A DNA stretch of 64,000 nucleotides from Antedon mediterranea (taxonomy: Eukaryota > Echinodermata > Crinoidea > Comatulida > Antedonidae), in assembly GCF_964355755.1 (NCBI RefSeq), contig NC_092676.1:25774288-25838287 (forward strand), in the 5' to 3' direction. Of the stretch, positions 33,362 to 44,977 are shown in pieces. The first letter of the stretch is position 1. Each line of letters starts with the position of its first letter. Below the pieces are notes generated by a model. That model was not told the origin of the DNA. It worked only from the letters and a program-made list of their open reading frames with translations, and ran no database searches. A program made the position numbers and the translations under genes.

Positions 33362-33515
33362 GTTCTCTGTCTACACTGTCCCAACTAGTTTAACAAAAAA
33401 AGTGTGATGTGCCCAAATATGGTAGTGATATGCCCGAATATCGTAGTGATATGACATCGTCATGTCTATATAATATGGGCACATCATATTTAGTTTGATA
33501 GTATAGACAGAGCTT
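33362..33515. mobile_element. MITE family C, copy 2
   Basis: The ends are gttctctgtctacactgtcc and tgatagtatagacagagctt, with inner units tatggtagtgatatgccc. Confidence 0.8.
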
Positions 33516-33542
33516 AAGGATTATATTTAAAAAATGTTTTCT

Positions 33543-33825
33543 TACATTTTGAACGGAAGTATTTATTTGTTTATAAGCCCAATTTTCCAGTCTTAATTTT
33601 ACATTTTGAAAAAAAGTATTTATTTGTTTATAAGCCCAATTTTCCAGTCTTAATTTTACATTTTGAAAAAAAAGTATTTTATTTGTTGATAAGCCCAATT
33701 GTGCAGTCTTATTTTACATTTTGAACGAAAGTATTTATTTGTTGATAAGCCCAATTTTGCATTCTTATTTTACATTTTAAATGAAAGTATTTATTTGTTG
33801 ATAAGCCGAATTTTCCAGTTTAATA
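33543..33825. repeat. 57-bp tandem repeat, five copies
   Basis: Units start at 33543, 33600, 33657, 33715 and 33772. Each has tacattttgaa, gtatttatttgtt, ataagcccaatttt and cagtctta. Additional single units lie at about 34395-34458 and 34640-34695. The bases after the last unit (aataatgaccccttccacag, about 33823-33900) recur at 34460-34520, so a larger module was duplicated. Confidence 0.85.
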
Positions 33826-34982
33826 ATAATGACCCCTTCCACAGTGCTTATACCATATACATTTTACATGATATTGACCGTGGGTTCTTTACGCCTCTGA
33901 TGCATTTGTTTTTATTGTACCTTTTTAATAAATTATTATATGTTTAGGCCTAATCACACCCAATTTAATGAAACGGTCAGATTCCGATTTCAATTGAACG
34001 AAAGTAGTACTGTATTTATTATTCATTGATAAGCCAAGGGTCCCATGGCGTTAGCTGATATCTTGAGCATTTGACTCTTGTGTGAACCTGTAACACAAAT
34101 CATTCTTCAAAATCTAAAGAAAGAACCTCACACGTCTTTTTTGTGAGTGATACACTATGGATATGCCCACGGAAATAATACGTGGACATTGCAAACAATC
34201 ATAGGCCTACAGTAACAAACATAGAATGGCTAATAAGCATAACATTCAGACTTGCTTGTTTTCTAGTGGATTTTTATTTACTTTAGCATGTAGAATAAAA
34301 CTATTAACAGTGGCTATATTAATAATTATACTGATTATCCTTGATGTTATCGCGTCTAATAATAAAATATTTTGTTGTTGATAAGCCCAATTTTTCAGCC
34401 TTGATTTTACATTTTGAACGAAAGTATTTATTTGTTGATAAGCCCAATTTTGCAGTCTTAATAATGACCCTTCCACAGTGCGTTTTACATGATATTGACC
34501 GAGGGTTTTTACGCCTCTATAGCCACTGATCAATACCGTAATTAATGTACTTTTTTAAATGAATATTGAAATGTTTCAACATACCCAATTCAAAAAAACG
34601 CCCCGTTTTCGAGTTCAATCTTTTGATTAGAGAGGTTGGAGTTTCATTTTGAACGAAAGTATTTATTTGATTGATAAGCCAAATTTCTAGTCCTAATGAT
34701 TTGAGATTCAACGGGTTTTGCTTTCAATTGTATAATAATATAATTATATATATATATATAAATATAATATTAAGTATAATTATGAATTCACCAACACTTT
34801 CAGGCCCGGGCCCGAGTTTGTGTAGACCAGACTTCCATGCACAGCCACATGTTAAGGAATATGAATCTCTTTATGATTTTAATATGGTTCGAAATGATAT
34901 TACACAACAACAATTAGACAGCAACTGTGCAAGAGTCCAACTAATAAAATCGGAATGATCAATTAATTGAACATTTACAGCA
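33826..34982. repeat. Diverged repeat modules related to the 57-bp tandem
   Basis: Two copies of a module (about 33780-33905 and 34400-34515) share gaccccttccacagtgc, then ttttacatgatattgaccg and ttacgcctct. ORFs here are translations of the repeat. A (TA)n tract lies near 34745-34762. No gene was recognised. Confidence 0.65.
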
Positions 34983-35346
34983 TAAGGCCCATACACTAGG
35001 ACAATAACGATCGACGATAAATAGACAAATGTGCATTTTTAATACATAAACCAAAAGAAATATAAACAATTCCTTTGATGAAAATTATATTTTCACACGT
35101 CCAATCAAATGACGTCATGATTAGTAAGACCAATAATATCGTGACAATACAGCGATTTTATTGTTTTTATTTATCATGACGTCATTTGATTGGAATTTGA
35201 AAAACATTATTTTTATCAAAGACAGCATAAATGATTATCCTATAGGTCTAGAACGAAAACCTTTCTAATTTCTTTTGGTTTATGTAAAAGAAATGCATGC
35301 TTATATATTATCGTCCGTCGTTATCGTCATAGTGTAATTGGGCCTT
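34983..35346. mobile_element. MITE with AAGGCCCATACACTAGGACA ends
   Basis: The left end aaggcccatacactaggaca plus ataacgatcgacgat is inverted at 35305-35346 (atcgtccgtcgttatcgtca, then tagtgtaattgggcctt). Inner halves (ccaatcaaatgacgtcatga and tcatgacgtcatttgattgg) also pair, so the element is almost fully palindromic around its centre near 35130. Confidence 0.88.
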
Positions 35347-37312
35347 TATACAAAAAAAAAAATTGATTACGAAGTTACATGCCATTTTCACCTATCACCA
35401 AAAAACTAACCTTTTCAACACTAATTAATTGTTACGAAGCCAATTTATATTATATATTTCATTAAAACTGAACTTTACGGTAAATGAAGAGTAAGTATCA
35501 GTTAATATGAATAATATAACTAGTAGGTCTATGAACTTGCGTCCAGACACAGAACTGTAACATTACTATCATAAATGTTGAAACAACTTATAAAACCTTT
35601 TTTTAAAGAAAATATAATTGTGCTAGGAGAAGGCTAATAAACAAATAGATAATGTACAAACCTTTTTCTGGATTAATTAATGGAGCAGGCGTTCCTAATA
35701 ATCTGCTGCTGCTACCTAGACTGATTGTTCACCTTCTGACAATAATTGATTGGACCTACCCCCCCCCCCCCCACGGCATCTGATAACCAAAAAAAAATTT
35801 ACCAGGACTGTTTCAATGATTTAATATCTGACGGCGTATTATTATAACATTGGCCTAGATTGACAGTCATAAAAAAGAAAGTCATTGTAAATACTTCCCT
35901 TCATGTTGACAGAGCCAAAATAAAGTTTTGACCATTATCGAATGATTATTTGACAGTGACTTATTATAATACCGGCCTGGTTGACAGCAAAAACGAAGTT
36001 ATTATTTATTAAACAAGATTTTACAGATTTCCGTCTACATCTCAATAATACTGTATTATCAGCAAAGGCTTTCATATAGACTCTCTTCTCCCAGACGTTT
36101 TTTGGGTCCAGCAGCTACCTATAAATTATAGTCGAGTTTCCAAATTCACAAAACTGTCAGCCTTAGATACTAAAGCTACCGCTATGAAACAGCTTATTAA
36201 TGAATGTGTCCTCCTGGGACATAGCTGGCTAGAGCCGCGGCGCGAAAATGCAATTGAAGATAAACGATTATCGCAATAAATTGGTTATTGATTTTTTGTT
36301 GTTGGTAAAACCAAGGCAATTAATAGCATTGGCTAAACATAGTCACAACATAGACATGCTCAATAAGTGTCTTCTCTCGTCATTCGTTTTTGTCAATCCG
36401 TACTGTCGGCCTACCTGATATTTCATCAGTATTTTTTACAGAGAACACACAATCATATGATGCTTTAAAAAAACCACTAGGCCTATCTTGTACTTAACTT
36501 ATTTTTTAATGATGTTCAAGTTGTTTCAAATTGTAAAATTCCTTACCCCACAGAGGTAATAAAGACTGTGTGTATGATTAACGTAGAAGAACAGGACATT
36601 CGGTTTATTCTATGTTTTTAGGTTTAGTTATACACAATGTTAACACGAAGCTGCCACACACTAAACACACAAACCGTATACCAGGGAAGACTGTCACTCT
36701 TCCCTTAACATACTAAAGCATACGTAGCTAATTATATTAAATTAAATCATCATGACAGCTAGTGACACAGTATTGTTGGTCAAGTATTTTTAGTGACATT
36801 CCCTACCTTATCAAATATTTAATGATTACCTGGTCTTAATGTAGCAGCACGATATTATACGGATTTTTTTTCTCAATAATACGTTAGTTTTCTTCATTAT
36901 TTTATATATTTTATGATAACGCCTACCTGCCTGTTATTGGTCGTATCATATATTACGCAACAGCAGTTAATCGTACGTAGCCTACATGACGCATTTTTAA
37001 AATAAATTATTTATCATTATTTATTTATATTAAGTAGGCTTCATATTCGGAGTTCTGAAAAAGATAAGTGAAGAACCTCTACAGTTTACCACATTTTCCC
37101 TCAATGGAGTTCTTAATATACATAACGTCGTTATAAGTTTCTGTGCCCAGTGACAATTTTTGGTATAAACTAAATATTGATTAGCCCTGAAGATTTAGGT
37201 AGAGAATTCAACCCCACCCTAACACCTGAGATCCACATCCACACCCCTCGAAATGATCTGGAATTATTTTTACAATTCATTGTGAATTGATTATTCTATT
37301 CTACTAATCTAT
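35347..37312. other. Spacer downstream of NT5E, no gene recognised
   Basis: AT-rich, with a C homopolymer (35758-35772). Candidate poly(A) signals for the minus-strand NT5E gene lie in the tttatt-rich stretch near 37010-37030. No coding region could be supported. Confidence 0.4.
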
Positions 37313-40300
37313 TTAGTGAATTAACATTGATAATAACAAAAATAATAAAATTGTATAAAGCGCTGAAGAGGACAAAGATGCCGTGTTCCCTTTACATGGA
37401 TCGTTGTCACTGGTAATAAACGTAATACGGTTGTCCAGACCAGTTGTAATTGGAGAATAGAGATTTATATATTCAGCTAACATTGCAGTTTCAAGATTTC
37501 CTGTGTAGAAATAAGATGTAAAATCAATCAGCAGTGAATAAACACAAAGGAGGATGGAAACGGTAGAATGAATTGTTGAAGGGATCTCATCTTTCCCTCT
37601 GATAGGATGTGTAGAAGTGGACTTACCGCGAACAGTGCCGCGAGAAATACTCAGAAGTTTTTCGAGTGTTTTCAATTCTCGAGTAGGCTACTTTTTCAAA
37701 CTAATTTGTTACTGTCTGTGCTGAGGTCTTTTCAAGAAATTCCAAAACGTAAAATGCAGCAGTAGGCCTACCGATGTTGGAACGCGCAATTATTTCTTCT
37801 TCGGCGCTCTTCAAACTAATGTTGTCTGCGTACCTTCTGTGCCATCCTTTAAAAGAAGACTGAGGAAGACCCTACCTAGGAATATATGATCAACCTAAGT
37901 AGATACTCAGGAACACACGTTGTTGGTACAGAGTCTCGTTTTAAATGCCAACGTCTATTACTTAAAGTTATAGTTTGTTATTTGCATACCGTACCTGATA
38001 CTTGACTAATTTTATTTGTTTTGATGATCTCATAGCCATCGCCACCGTCTGCCATAAAGCTATTCATAATTACAGGATACACGGTTTCCAAATCAATGGG
38101 AACATAATGCGGTATCGTACAATTGGAACAGCGAACTTCTAAATCGACAACACGACTTCCGGCTTCTTTACGAAGATCGTATGAAACACGAATACCTAAG
38201 AAATTATAATAATTGTAAATGATAATTGTTTTTTATATAACTATATAATGTGGGAAACGGAGTACTTGATTCGAACGTTTCAGAGATCTTTATCATCTGA
38301 CTGCTTGTTGTTGACAAGCAGCCTGGTGACGCCATTGGTTGTTGATGATGACGTAATTGTATATTTTATTTAACACCTTTAATTGATATTGTTAAATAAT
38401 AAGAACAAATAAGTTGATCCGGAAATCAGAAAATAACAAATTCACCAGAGCCATTTACATTAAAAACTCTTCGAGTTTAATTGTAGACGTAAAGATGAAC
38501 AAACGTTAAACGTATAATTATATCTTGTTGCTAAAACTTGGTTAATCCTTAAAAGGTTAAATGTCTTGAATGAAAACTTGTTGAAGTCAGTTATTAAACA
38601 TTCGTAAAGAAATTGCTATTGTGAACACAGTAGGAGGAACCCCAGTAATGGTTAGACATAGATTGGCATGTATGTGCAAAATGAAAAACGTACTCTATCG
38701 TACCTGACACTTGTAGAAACTCGCCCCCTATGTCACCTTCACCATATTTTTGAACAGCAAATTCAAACGCTTCCTTTAAATGTTGACCTTTTAATTCTAC
38801 AATATCTACTGTATTACCAAAGGGTAACACAGTACTGATATCGCCTAGCCTTATATCGCCTATAATAAATAAGAACAAAACCATATTTAAATCCAGAGAC
38901 GTAGGCCGCGCCTACAATGCTTTTGACTCATGACTTGCTGATTCCGTCAAAACAGACACATTTGGTTGGAATCGTCACAATTTGAATACATTAATGAATT
39001 CAACACTTAATTGGCGCAATAAATGAAATATCGATGTTTTTATCAAGAAGGGCACACAGGAAGTTGCGTCTTCTCTCTTCTTTCGCTTTAACTGGATAAT
39101 GAAGTCTGAATACAAAAAGAGAGTACAGGAAACCTAAACCAAATACGGGGTGCCGTCAATTAATACATGACATATTATATATATTTTTATATGACACAGA
39201 CATAATTAGTAGTGTCCCGAGTGGTGCCCCGTGTACACACACTCACCAACAGATATTGATTGTCTGATTCCTCCACCATTCCATACAGCCAAGCTGACAG
39301 TACTCCATTTCAGCTCATCTGGTTCTCGGACGTTCATCTGAATGAACGCATCTGTTATTAGGTTACCCATGTTGCATTCTTGTTGTCGACACTGTTGTCG
39401 GTCTCCGTCCAATTTAACATTTGTTCGGCCTACGTATTGTCGAGAGATGTTTCCAACAGGTTCTCCCCATATATTAACATCAGATAGTATGTCAGGGTCT
39501 AAAAGCCAAACAGATTCATGAATGCAAGATTTATTTTTCAAGAGAGACAGTGACATCTCAGTCAGCGTAACGTAGGAGGAAAGGGTCCCTGGTTTAGCAC
39601 TCCAAAGTGGCCAATTAATGCATGGGTAGTTGCACTGGACCGCTCATGCGCTGGGCCCCTTCTTGGAAGTTTACCCAGAGAGCACCACTTCCATTACTGC
39701 TGCTGTTACACACAATATAAACCAAAGACGAAAGAGATACGCTCCAACACTACTATAAACGAATAGAATAGCTGCTACAATGTTGTCAATGGTGGACTAA
39801 CAACATACGGAATAACCAGTATTTTACAATAGTATTCCTTACCTTGATCAATTGAACTGTCCATTAAAATTGGGTTTCCTTGCCATGCGGTGACTTCTCC
39901 ATTTTCGTCAAAGACGACCTGCAGATCGCCGAGATATTTTCCAAATGTATAATCTTGCACAACCAATACGTTACGACTAGGGTCGGAATCTGGGTGTACG
40001 ACTATTGGATATGGACCATACGGCTCCTCTGTTGACGGTAGTGGTGTTCCTACAGAAAACAAAGTGTCAACTGAGGTGTATTATAAATGTCGCGATTTTG
40101 TTCTAATTTTTTACTCAGACAGCATCGTACAACGAGACCCGACGAAACGTCTTCTCGTCGGTGCAGTGTGCTGTGAGTTGAATCCCGACAAGACGAGTCG
40201 TCTTGAGATAGCGTCGGGCGTGATTTTTAGGTCGTCGGGAGACGCTGACTGAGTTGGCCCTAAGCTAACACAATTTTCAAGTAGGAATACTTAGACGTGG

Positions 40301-41936
40301 TTGTACTGATGCTAAAAACTGTTGTAGAATGTTCTTAATTATCAATTCATTAATATCAAGGTGCAGCTTTCCTGTATTGTGTATTTTTTAAGTGTAGGAA
40401 CAATCAAAGAAGGATGTAAGGTTCATATTAATTGTTTTCGTCCTATCTACTAAAGATCAGTAATTTTCCTAACGTAACTTTCTATATTATGTACCTAAAG
40501 TTTCGTTCCCACTATAGCAGCTTTACTATGTAACCCCAACCTACCTGTGTATAGAAATGTGTCCGTATGTCCTCCAATGACAATGTCTAAGCCGACTACT
40601 TCCCTCGCTATCTTCTGATCCATAGTTATTCCAGAGTGCCCTAAGGCAATTATTTTGTCCACCTGCGTGGCTTTCAATTTTTCAACTTCTACCTGAATAG
40701 CCTCGATTTCATCTCCAAAAACCACCTCCCCTGTACCAATGAAACAAAGCATAATCATTAAATGCAAAGTACGGTTACTAAGAATACAAGGCCGATCCAC
40801 CAGACGAATACGCACCATACGGTATACGTTCTAATGCTCTGTCTAAACGTTAGTGTGACAAAAAATGTGATATATAGACACGATGATGTAATATTACTAC
40901 CATATTTGGGCACATCACTTTTTTTGTCAAATTAGTTTGATAGTGTAGACAGAGCTTAAGATACGTCATTCTTTCCAACTTACGAGTACTTGAAATAATT
41001 TCTGTATCTGAAAATGTGTATCCTATGATGCCAATTTTTTCTTGGCCCACATTGTACACGATTGATTTATTCGTTAAACCATCTAACACAGGTTCAGCAC
41101 TTGCGTCCATGTTTGAGCTGAGCACAGGAAAAGTGACGTTTCTTAAAAAAGGCGCTAGACCATCCGGGTTGTTGTCAAACTCGTGGTTACCAAGAGCCTA
41201 TTTTGGAAATAAAAAATATCGGTATTATATATTGTGAACTGAAGACGTAACGAGATACCTGGAGATAAATGTGAGACGGATGAGAACTAGTTTGAAGACG
41301 TAACGGAATACCGAGATCCTATAAATGAGAGTCAGTTTGAAGAAGACGTAACGGAATACTGAGAGATCTAACGAGATGGATGAGAACAGAGTTTGAAGAC
41401 GTAACGGAATACCGAGACCCTTTATTGAGAACCAGCCAGTTTGGAGACGTAACGGAATACCGATATCCTAATGAGATTACTCAATTGTGGACAAACATCG
41501 AAACATTTAGACGGAGTATTCCCAATGATACAAACATTCTAATATTTTATCTATTTGTGGCTATTGTTCGTATACATTTTCTTTGATTAACTTTAATACT
41601 CACCATTGCGTTATATCCAAGACGATTCATAAAGTACGATGCTGCCATTCCTTTATAATAATAAAACCACATTGTTCCTTGAAACTGGTCGCCGGCATCC
41701 AGGAAAATTACGTTGTCTCTCTCGCTTCGAATCTGGTTAACTGCAGTTGCCCGACGGGCTACTCCGCCAAAACATTCACCTGACGCTTCATCGTCCGTGT
41801 CACAATCCCCGCCATATTTATTAAATTGTTCAAAGCGCGCGTGTACATCGTTAGTGTGGAGAATGGTTAGATTAAAAGCAGATACAGACAGTAAGAGAAA
41901 ATGTACGACGCATATATGAGGTAGAATCGTCATCAT
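37313..41936 (-). CDS. NT5E: Ecto-5'-nucleotidase (CD73-like), GPI-anchored
   Basis: Eight exons: 41936-41604, 41197-40984, 40730-40545, 40049-39843, 39498-39247, 38859-38704, 38195-37995, 37500-37313, giving 578 codons against 574 in human CD73. Residues 1-20 are a signal peptide. The metallophosphatase half has HTNDVH (D30, H32), LDAGDQFQG, ALGNHEFDN, GHSG and GGHTDTFLYTG. The substrate half has NGGGIR, LPFGN and GGDGY. The base-stacking pair (F417 and F500 in human) appears as F and Y. Cysteine pairs match the family (GGDC..GEC, CRQQEC, CSNC). The C terminus ends in a serine-rich site and a hydrophobic LYTILLFLLLSMLI tail, a GPI-anchor signal. The enzyme converts extracellular AMP to adenosine at the cell surface. 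All introns after the first are phase 1. The first M of two was taken as start. Confidence 0.93.
39555..39690. mobile_element. Possible small MITE related to 50545-50643
   Basis: It shares the blocks ccctggttta and aagtggcc with 50560-50595 and has partly inverted ends (gggtccctgg and gctgggcccc). It lies in an NT5E intron. Ends are uncertain. Confidence 0.35.
40108..40255. mobile_element. Possible MITE with ACTCAGWCAGC ends
   Basis: actcagacagc (40113) and gctgactgagt (40243) are inverted. The interior has gacccgacga and cgtcggg in opposite orientation. About 145 bp, within an NT5E intron. Confidence 0.45.
40834..40960. mobile_element. MITE family C, copy 3
   Basis: Truncated ends (tgctctgtctaaacg and gatagtgtagacagagctt) with the usual gtgatatatagacacgatga interior. 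It lies about 25 bp from the donor of NT5E exon 2. Confidence 0.85.
41236..41485. repeat. Degenerate tandem of gacgtaacggaataccgaga units
   Basis: At least five imperfect copies (starting near 41241, 41294, 41345, 41396 and 41445) of gaagacgtaacggaatacc with gatgagaac spacers, spaced about 50 bp, in NT5E intron 1. Confidence 0.75.
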
Positions 41937-41984
41937 TCGGAAATGTATTTCCTTTTTCCAAGTCAGATTGAGCTTAATAATCTA

Positions 41985-42165
41985 CAAAAACAAAATTAAA
42001 ATATTACAATTATAAAAGAATGCATGGTACAAATTAAATACAACTATGACAAACATTTTTGCTTTGTTGTATTGGGCATAAAACAACTGGAAAATAAAAT
42101 TTTTTTTTTATAAAACACTATATTATATAAAAACCTATGTGTGATTAACACTGATATATCAACCG
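41985..42165. other. NT5E 5' flank
   Basis: AT-rich DNA directly upstream of the signal-peptide exon. A 5'-UTR exon or the promoter should lie here or further right. I could not pin a TATA or initiator with confidence. Confidence 0.3.
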
Positions 42166-42169
42166 TCCC

Positions 42170-42510
42170 AAATCAAGGAGTCTGAGCTCACACCACTCAT
42201 AGAGATATTATTGCACCACTGAACCACCGATACGTATGTTTCATAGTTACTGGTAAGTCATAGGCTATATAGGCCTACCTTTAATATAGTTCAATTATAA
42301 AAATGCATCGGCCGGGAATTGGACCCGTGTCCCTCGCGTGGCAGGCGAGAATCATACGACTGAACCACGTATGCTACACGTGTATGTTTCATAGTCACTG
42401 GTAAGTAGCAATACCTTTAATATTGTTCCACAATAAAAACGCATCGGCCGGGAGTTTGACCCGTGTCTTCCGCATGGCAGCCAGATCCGAGAATTCCGAG
42501 AACTACGGAA
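42170..42510 (-). pseudogene. Three decayed tRNA-Gly(GCC)-like copies in tandem
   Basis: The best copy, about 42376-42306 on the minus strand, has tggttcag (A-box region), the loop ctcgcctgccacgcgag with anticodon GCC, then gggtccaattcc (B-box) and a ggccgatgc 3' acceptor. Its 5' acceptor (gcatacg) mispairs at two positions. A second copy (about 42505-42438) has a disrupted anticodon arm. A third (about 42234-42190) keeps only the atcggtggttcagtggt half. Flanking text (atgtttcatagt.actggtaagt) repeats with each, so a unit of about 140 bp was duplicated. No copy looks functional. Confidence 0.7.
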
Positions 42511-43865
42511 GCTGCGCACCTTTATGTTTCACTGATTTTCTAGGATTGTGCAATATTACAATAAAGTAATGTTTAATATCAACGTACGTCTGTCAAATCG
42601 CCGGTAGGTATAGTAATACATTATGGCGATATAGTTGAGTCATGAGTTTGCATAATTTTTGTATATGAATAGTATTACCTATCTGTTCGCCTTGTGTTGT
42701 TGTATTTGTGAAGAGGGATTGTAAGGGTTCTTGACCTTTTAATTAAGCACACTCATTAACATTAAAGAGAAGGATTCAAACAAAAAAAAAGATTGAGAAA
42801 AACAACATTGACAAATATAAATCTTTTAGTTGATGCATGGAGGTAGTTGATGCATGGAGGTATACCTCCATGGTTGATGTTGCAGATGTGTATGTAATTA
42901 TGTAAACATTTAAAAATGTGTGCCTCCTCCTAATATGGACCTATGTTCATGCTCCTAATATGGACAGTGTTATATAATGAACCTATACATTATCTAATTT
43001 ATAGGTCCATGGTTATATTTTGCAACTCATTTTTTATTAGACTCATAGGCCTACCTGTAATTAGTGAGTCCGGTCCAACCAACAGACCGACACATGATAT
43101 TTGTAAATACAATGGATATGAATTATATAAGGAAAACAATTGTTAGTTATATTGGCATAAATTACATGGGAACATTAATTACCGTTGACAACAATTGCAC
43201 CACTCAGTGGAGATACAGCAAGGCAATCTAACAACAACAGGATGCTGAGCTCCGGAGATCAAAGAGTTTATCTGTGGCTGCGAAACCCTCTTAACAGACA
43301 CCGCGCGCCACGGACTATGTACACACAGTATGTTGGTATTTTTCGCAGCCAGACATAAGGTCAAAGGACTGTTATTGACTTGGCAAGGCGAGCTCAGTGT
43401 CCTGGCTGTCAGTTTGCCTTGAGTACAGTAAGAAGACAATTAAAACCCCCCCCCCCCATTTCTGATTAGAAATTCAAACTTTAACATTATATTCTGTAGG
43501 CTAAACTACTGTATTACTTTCTATCGCAGTTTGAAAGCCTAGAGTACTATAGGCCTAAATTATGTTTTCCTACAAAACGGATAAGCGCCGTTGTTGATGA
43601 GTTGTAGTTAAAAGGTTGCAACTCTTTTACACACTATGGTGATGCGGTACGGGGGCGAATTATGCAGTTTTTTTGCGTTTTTGAAACCATATTACGGTAT
43701 CATCTTATTGATTGAAATTGGAGAATTTTAATTATATGGCTAATTAATAAATAAAAGTAAATGTCGACCAACTTAGTTTAATCTTAAATTATACAAATTT
43801 ATAAATTACTATCATAGTTAAATATTTATTTTAATGTTATTAACTTTTTCATTTATCATTGTGCA
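42511..43865. other. Non-coding, nothing recognised
   Basis: It contains a short duplicated stretch ttgatgcatggaggta (about 42831 and 42848) and a C homopolymer (43446-43457). The frame 43179-43439 has no domain. Confidence 0.4.
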
Positions 43866-43868
43866 ATT

Positions 43869-44110
43869 TGGGATTGGACCGTTCTAGAGGTGTTTACCAC
43901 CTGTTGGTCCCATCCTTCACTCAATGTACTTGGGATTGGACCGTTCTAGAGGTGTTTACCACCTGTTGGTCCCATCCTTCACTCAATGTACTTGGGATTG
44001 GACCGTTCTAGAGGTGTTTACCACCTGTTGGTCCCATCCTTCACTAAATGTTCTTTATATATGTTTTGTCTTTTTCTTGCTTTGTATGTACATTTTTTGA
44101 ATAAATAAAA
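43869..44110 (+). repeat. SINE/LINE 3' tail tandemly triplicated, 62-bp unit
   Basis: Units start exactly at 43869, 43931 and 43993. Each has tgggattggaccgttctaga, ggtgtttaccacctgttggt and cccatccttcact. The same sequence occurs once, in reverse complement, in the tRNA-headed SINE at 57470-57532, so the unit is the 3' part of that SINE. After the third copy comes a tail ending ttgaataaataaaaataaat. The second and third units are almost identical to the first. Confidence 0.88.
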
Positions 44111-44347
44111 ATAAATAATATAGGCCTATAAAGAATTGTTTAAACTTACCGTCCTTTGCAATTTGAAAAAAAAAAACCGCTTCACCTTAACAAATTTCTC
44201 TAATATAAAATCAGGTAGTTGTAGACCTACTTAGTAAAACACGTCCCAGTACAAAGAATGTTTATATTTGTTGTAATGAAGAAAAGCATAAAGTCATTCT
44301 TTTATCAATTGTCTCAGCTTTTATACAGTTACATGTACTATCGAGGG

Positions 44348-44348
44348 C

Positions 44349-44380
<32 letters not shown>

Positions 44381-44440
44381 GGATTTTTATAGCGCACATA
44401 CCACCACTCAAGAGTGCTCAAGGCGTATGACGTAATCAAG
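44348..44440 (+). repeat. (ATA)n tract next to a tatagcgc retroposon end
   Basis: An (aat)n run (44349-44378) is followed by ggatttttatagcgcacata and gagtgctcaaggcg. The adjacent wording looks like a LINE/SINE end, but only a fragment is present. Confidence 0.55.
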
Positions 44441-44747
44441 GAAAGGATGTTGATAGTTTAAGATTAATCTATATTGGATTATAAAAGCGGGATAAAAGTG
44501 GATTAAGAATAGGACCATTACATGTAGGACTAATGGTACTTATGTATACGATATGTTTAATCGGAATGTAATCTTTGCGGATAAGTAGGGCTTAATAAAA
44601 GCATGGTCTGATTTTATGCCTAGGCCTATAGGCCTACCTTACAAACCTCAATTCACAGTATTTAACAATCATGTTCCTTGTTAAAACATAGTTTTCAGCG
44701 AATTATCAGTTGCTTTAAAGGATGTATGTATGTAGGCCTACTGCATT

Positions 44748-44977
44748 AAGGGTCCGGTCTTTAACACCTGTTCCGGCACGGTTCCGGTCCGGCGCCAGAA
44801 AATCAAATCGAACGTCAATGTTTCGTTTTCACGTGGCTACGCGCATATCGATTGGCGCATAGCTGCGATCAAACGAAATTACATTACATTGAATTTCAAT
44901 TTAAATAGCGCCTTTACAAGGATCAAAGCGCTACAATGAACGAACCATGCCGGAACAGGTGTGAACGACCCTTTATG
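44748..44977. mobile_element. MITE with TAAGGGTCSGKYTTTAACACCTGTTCCGGCA-type ends
   Basis: Left: taagggtccggtctttaaca then cctgttccggca. Right: tgccggaacaggtgtgaacg then accctttatgg. Inner blocks (gtttcgttttcacg and ctgcgatcaaacgaaa) also pair partly. No coding region. Confidence 0.82.

Noticed and set aside
42300-42380. Functional tRNA-Gly(GCC) gene
   Set aside because: The acceptor stem has mismatches at two positions and the neighbouring copies are clearly decayed. It was kept only as a pseudogene cluster.
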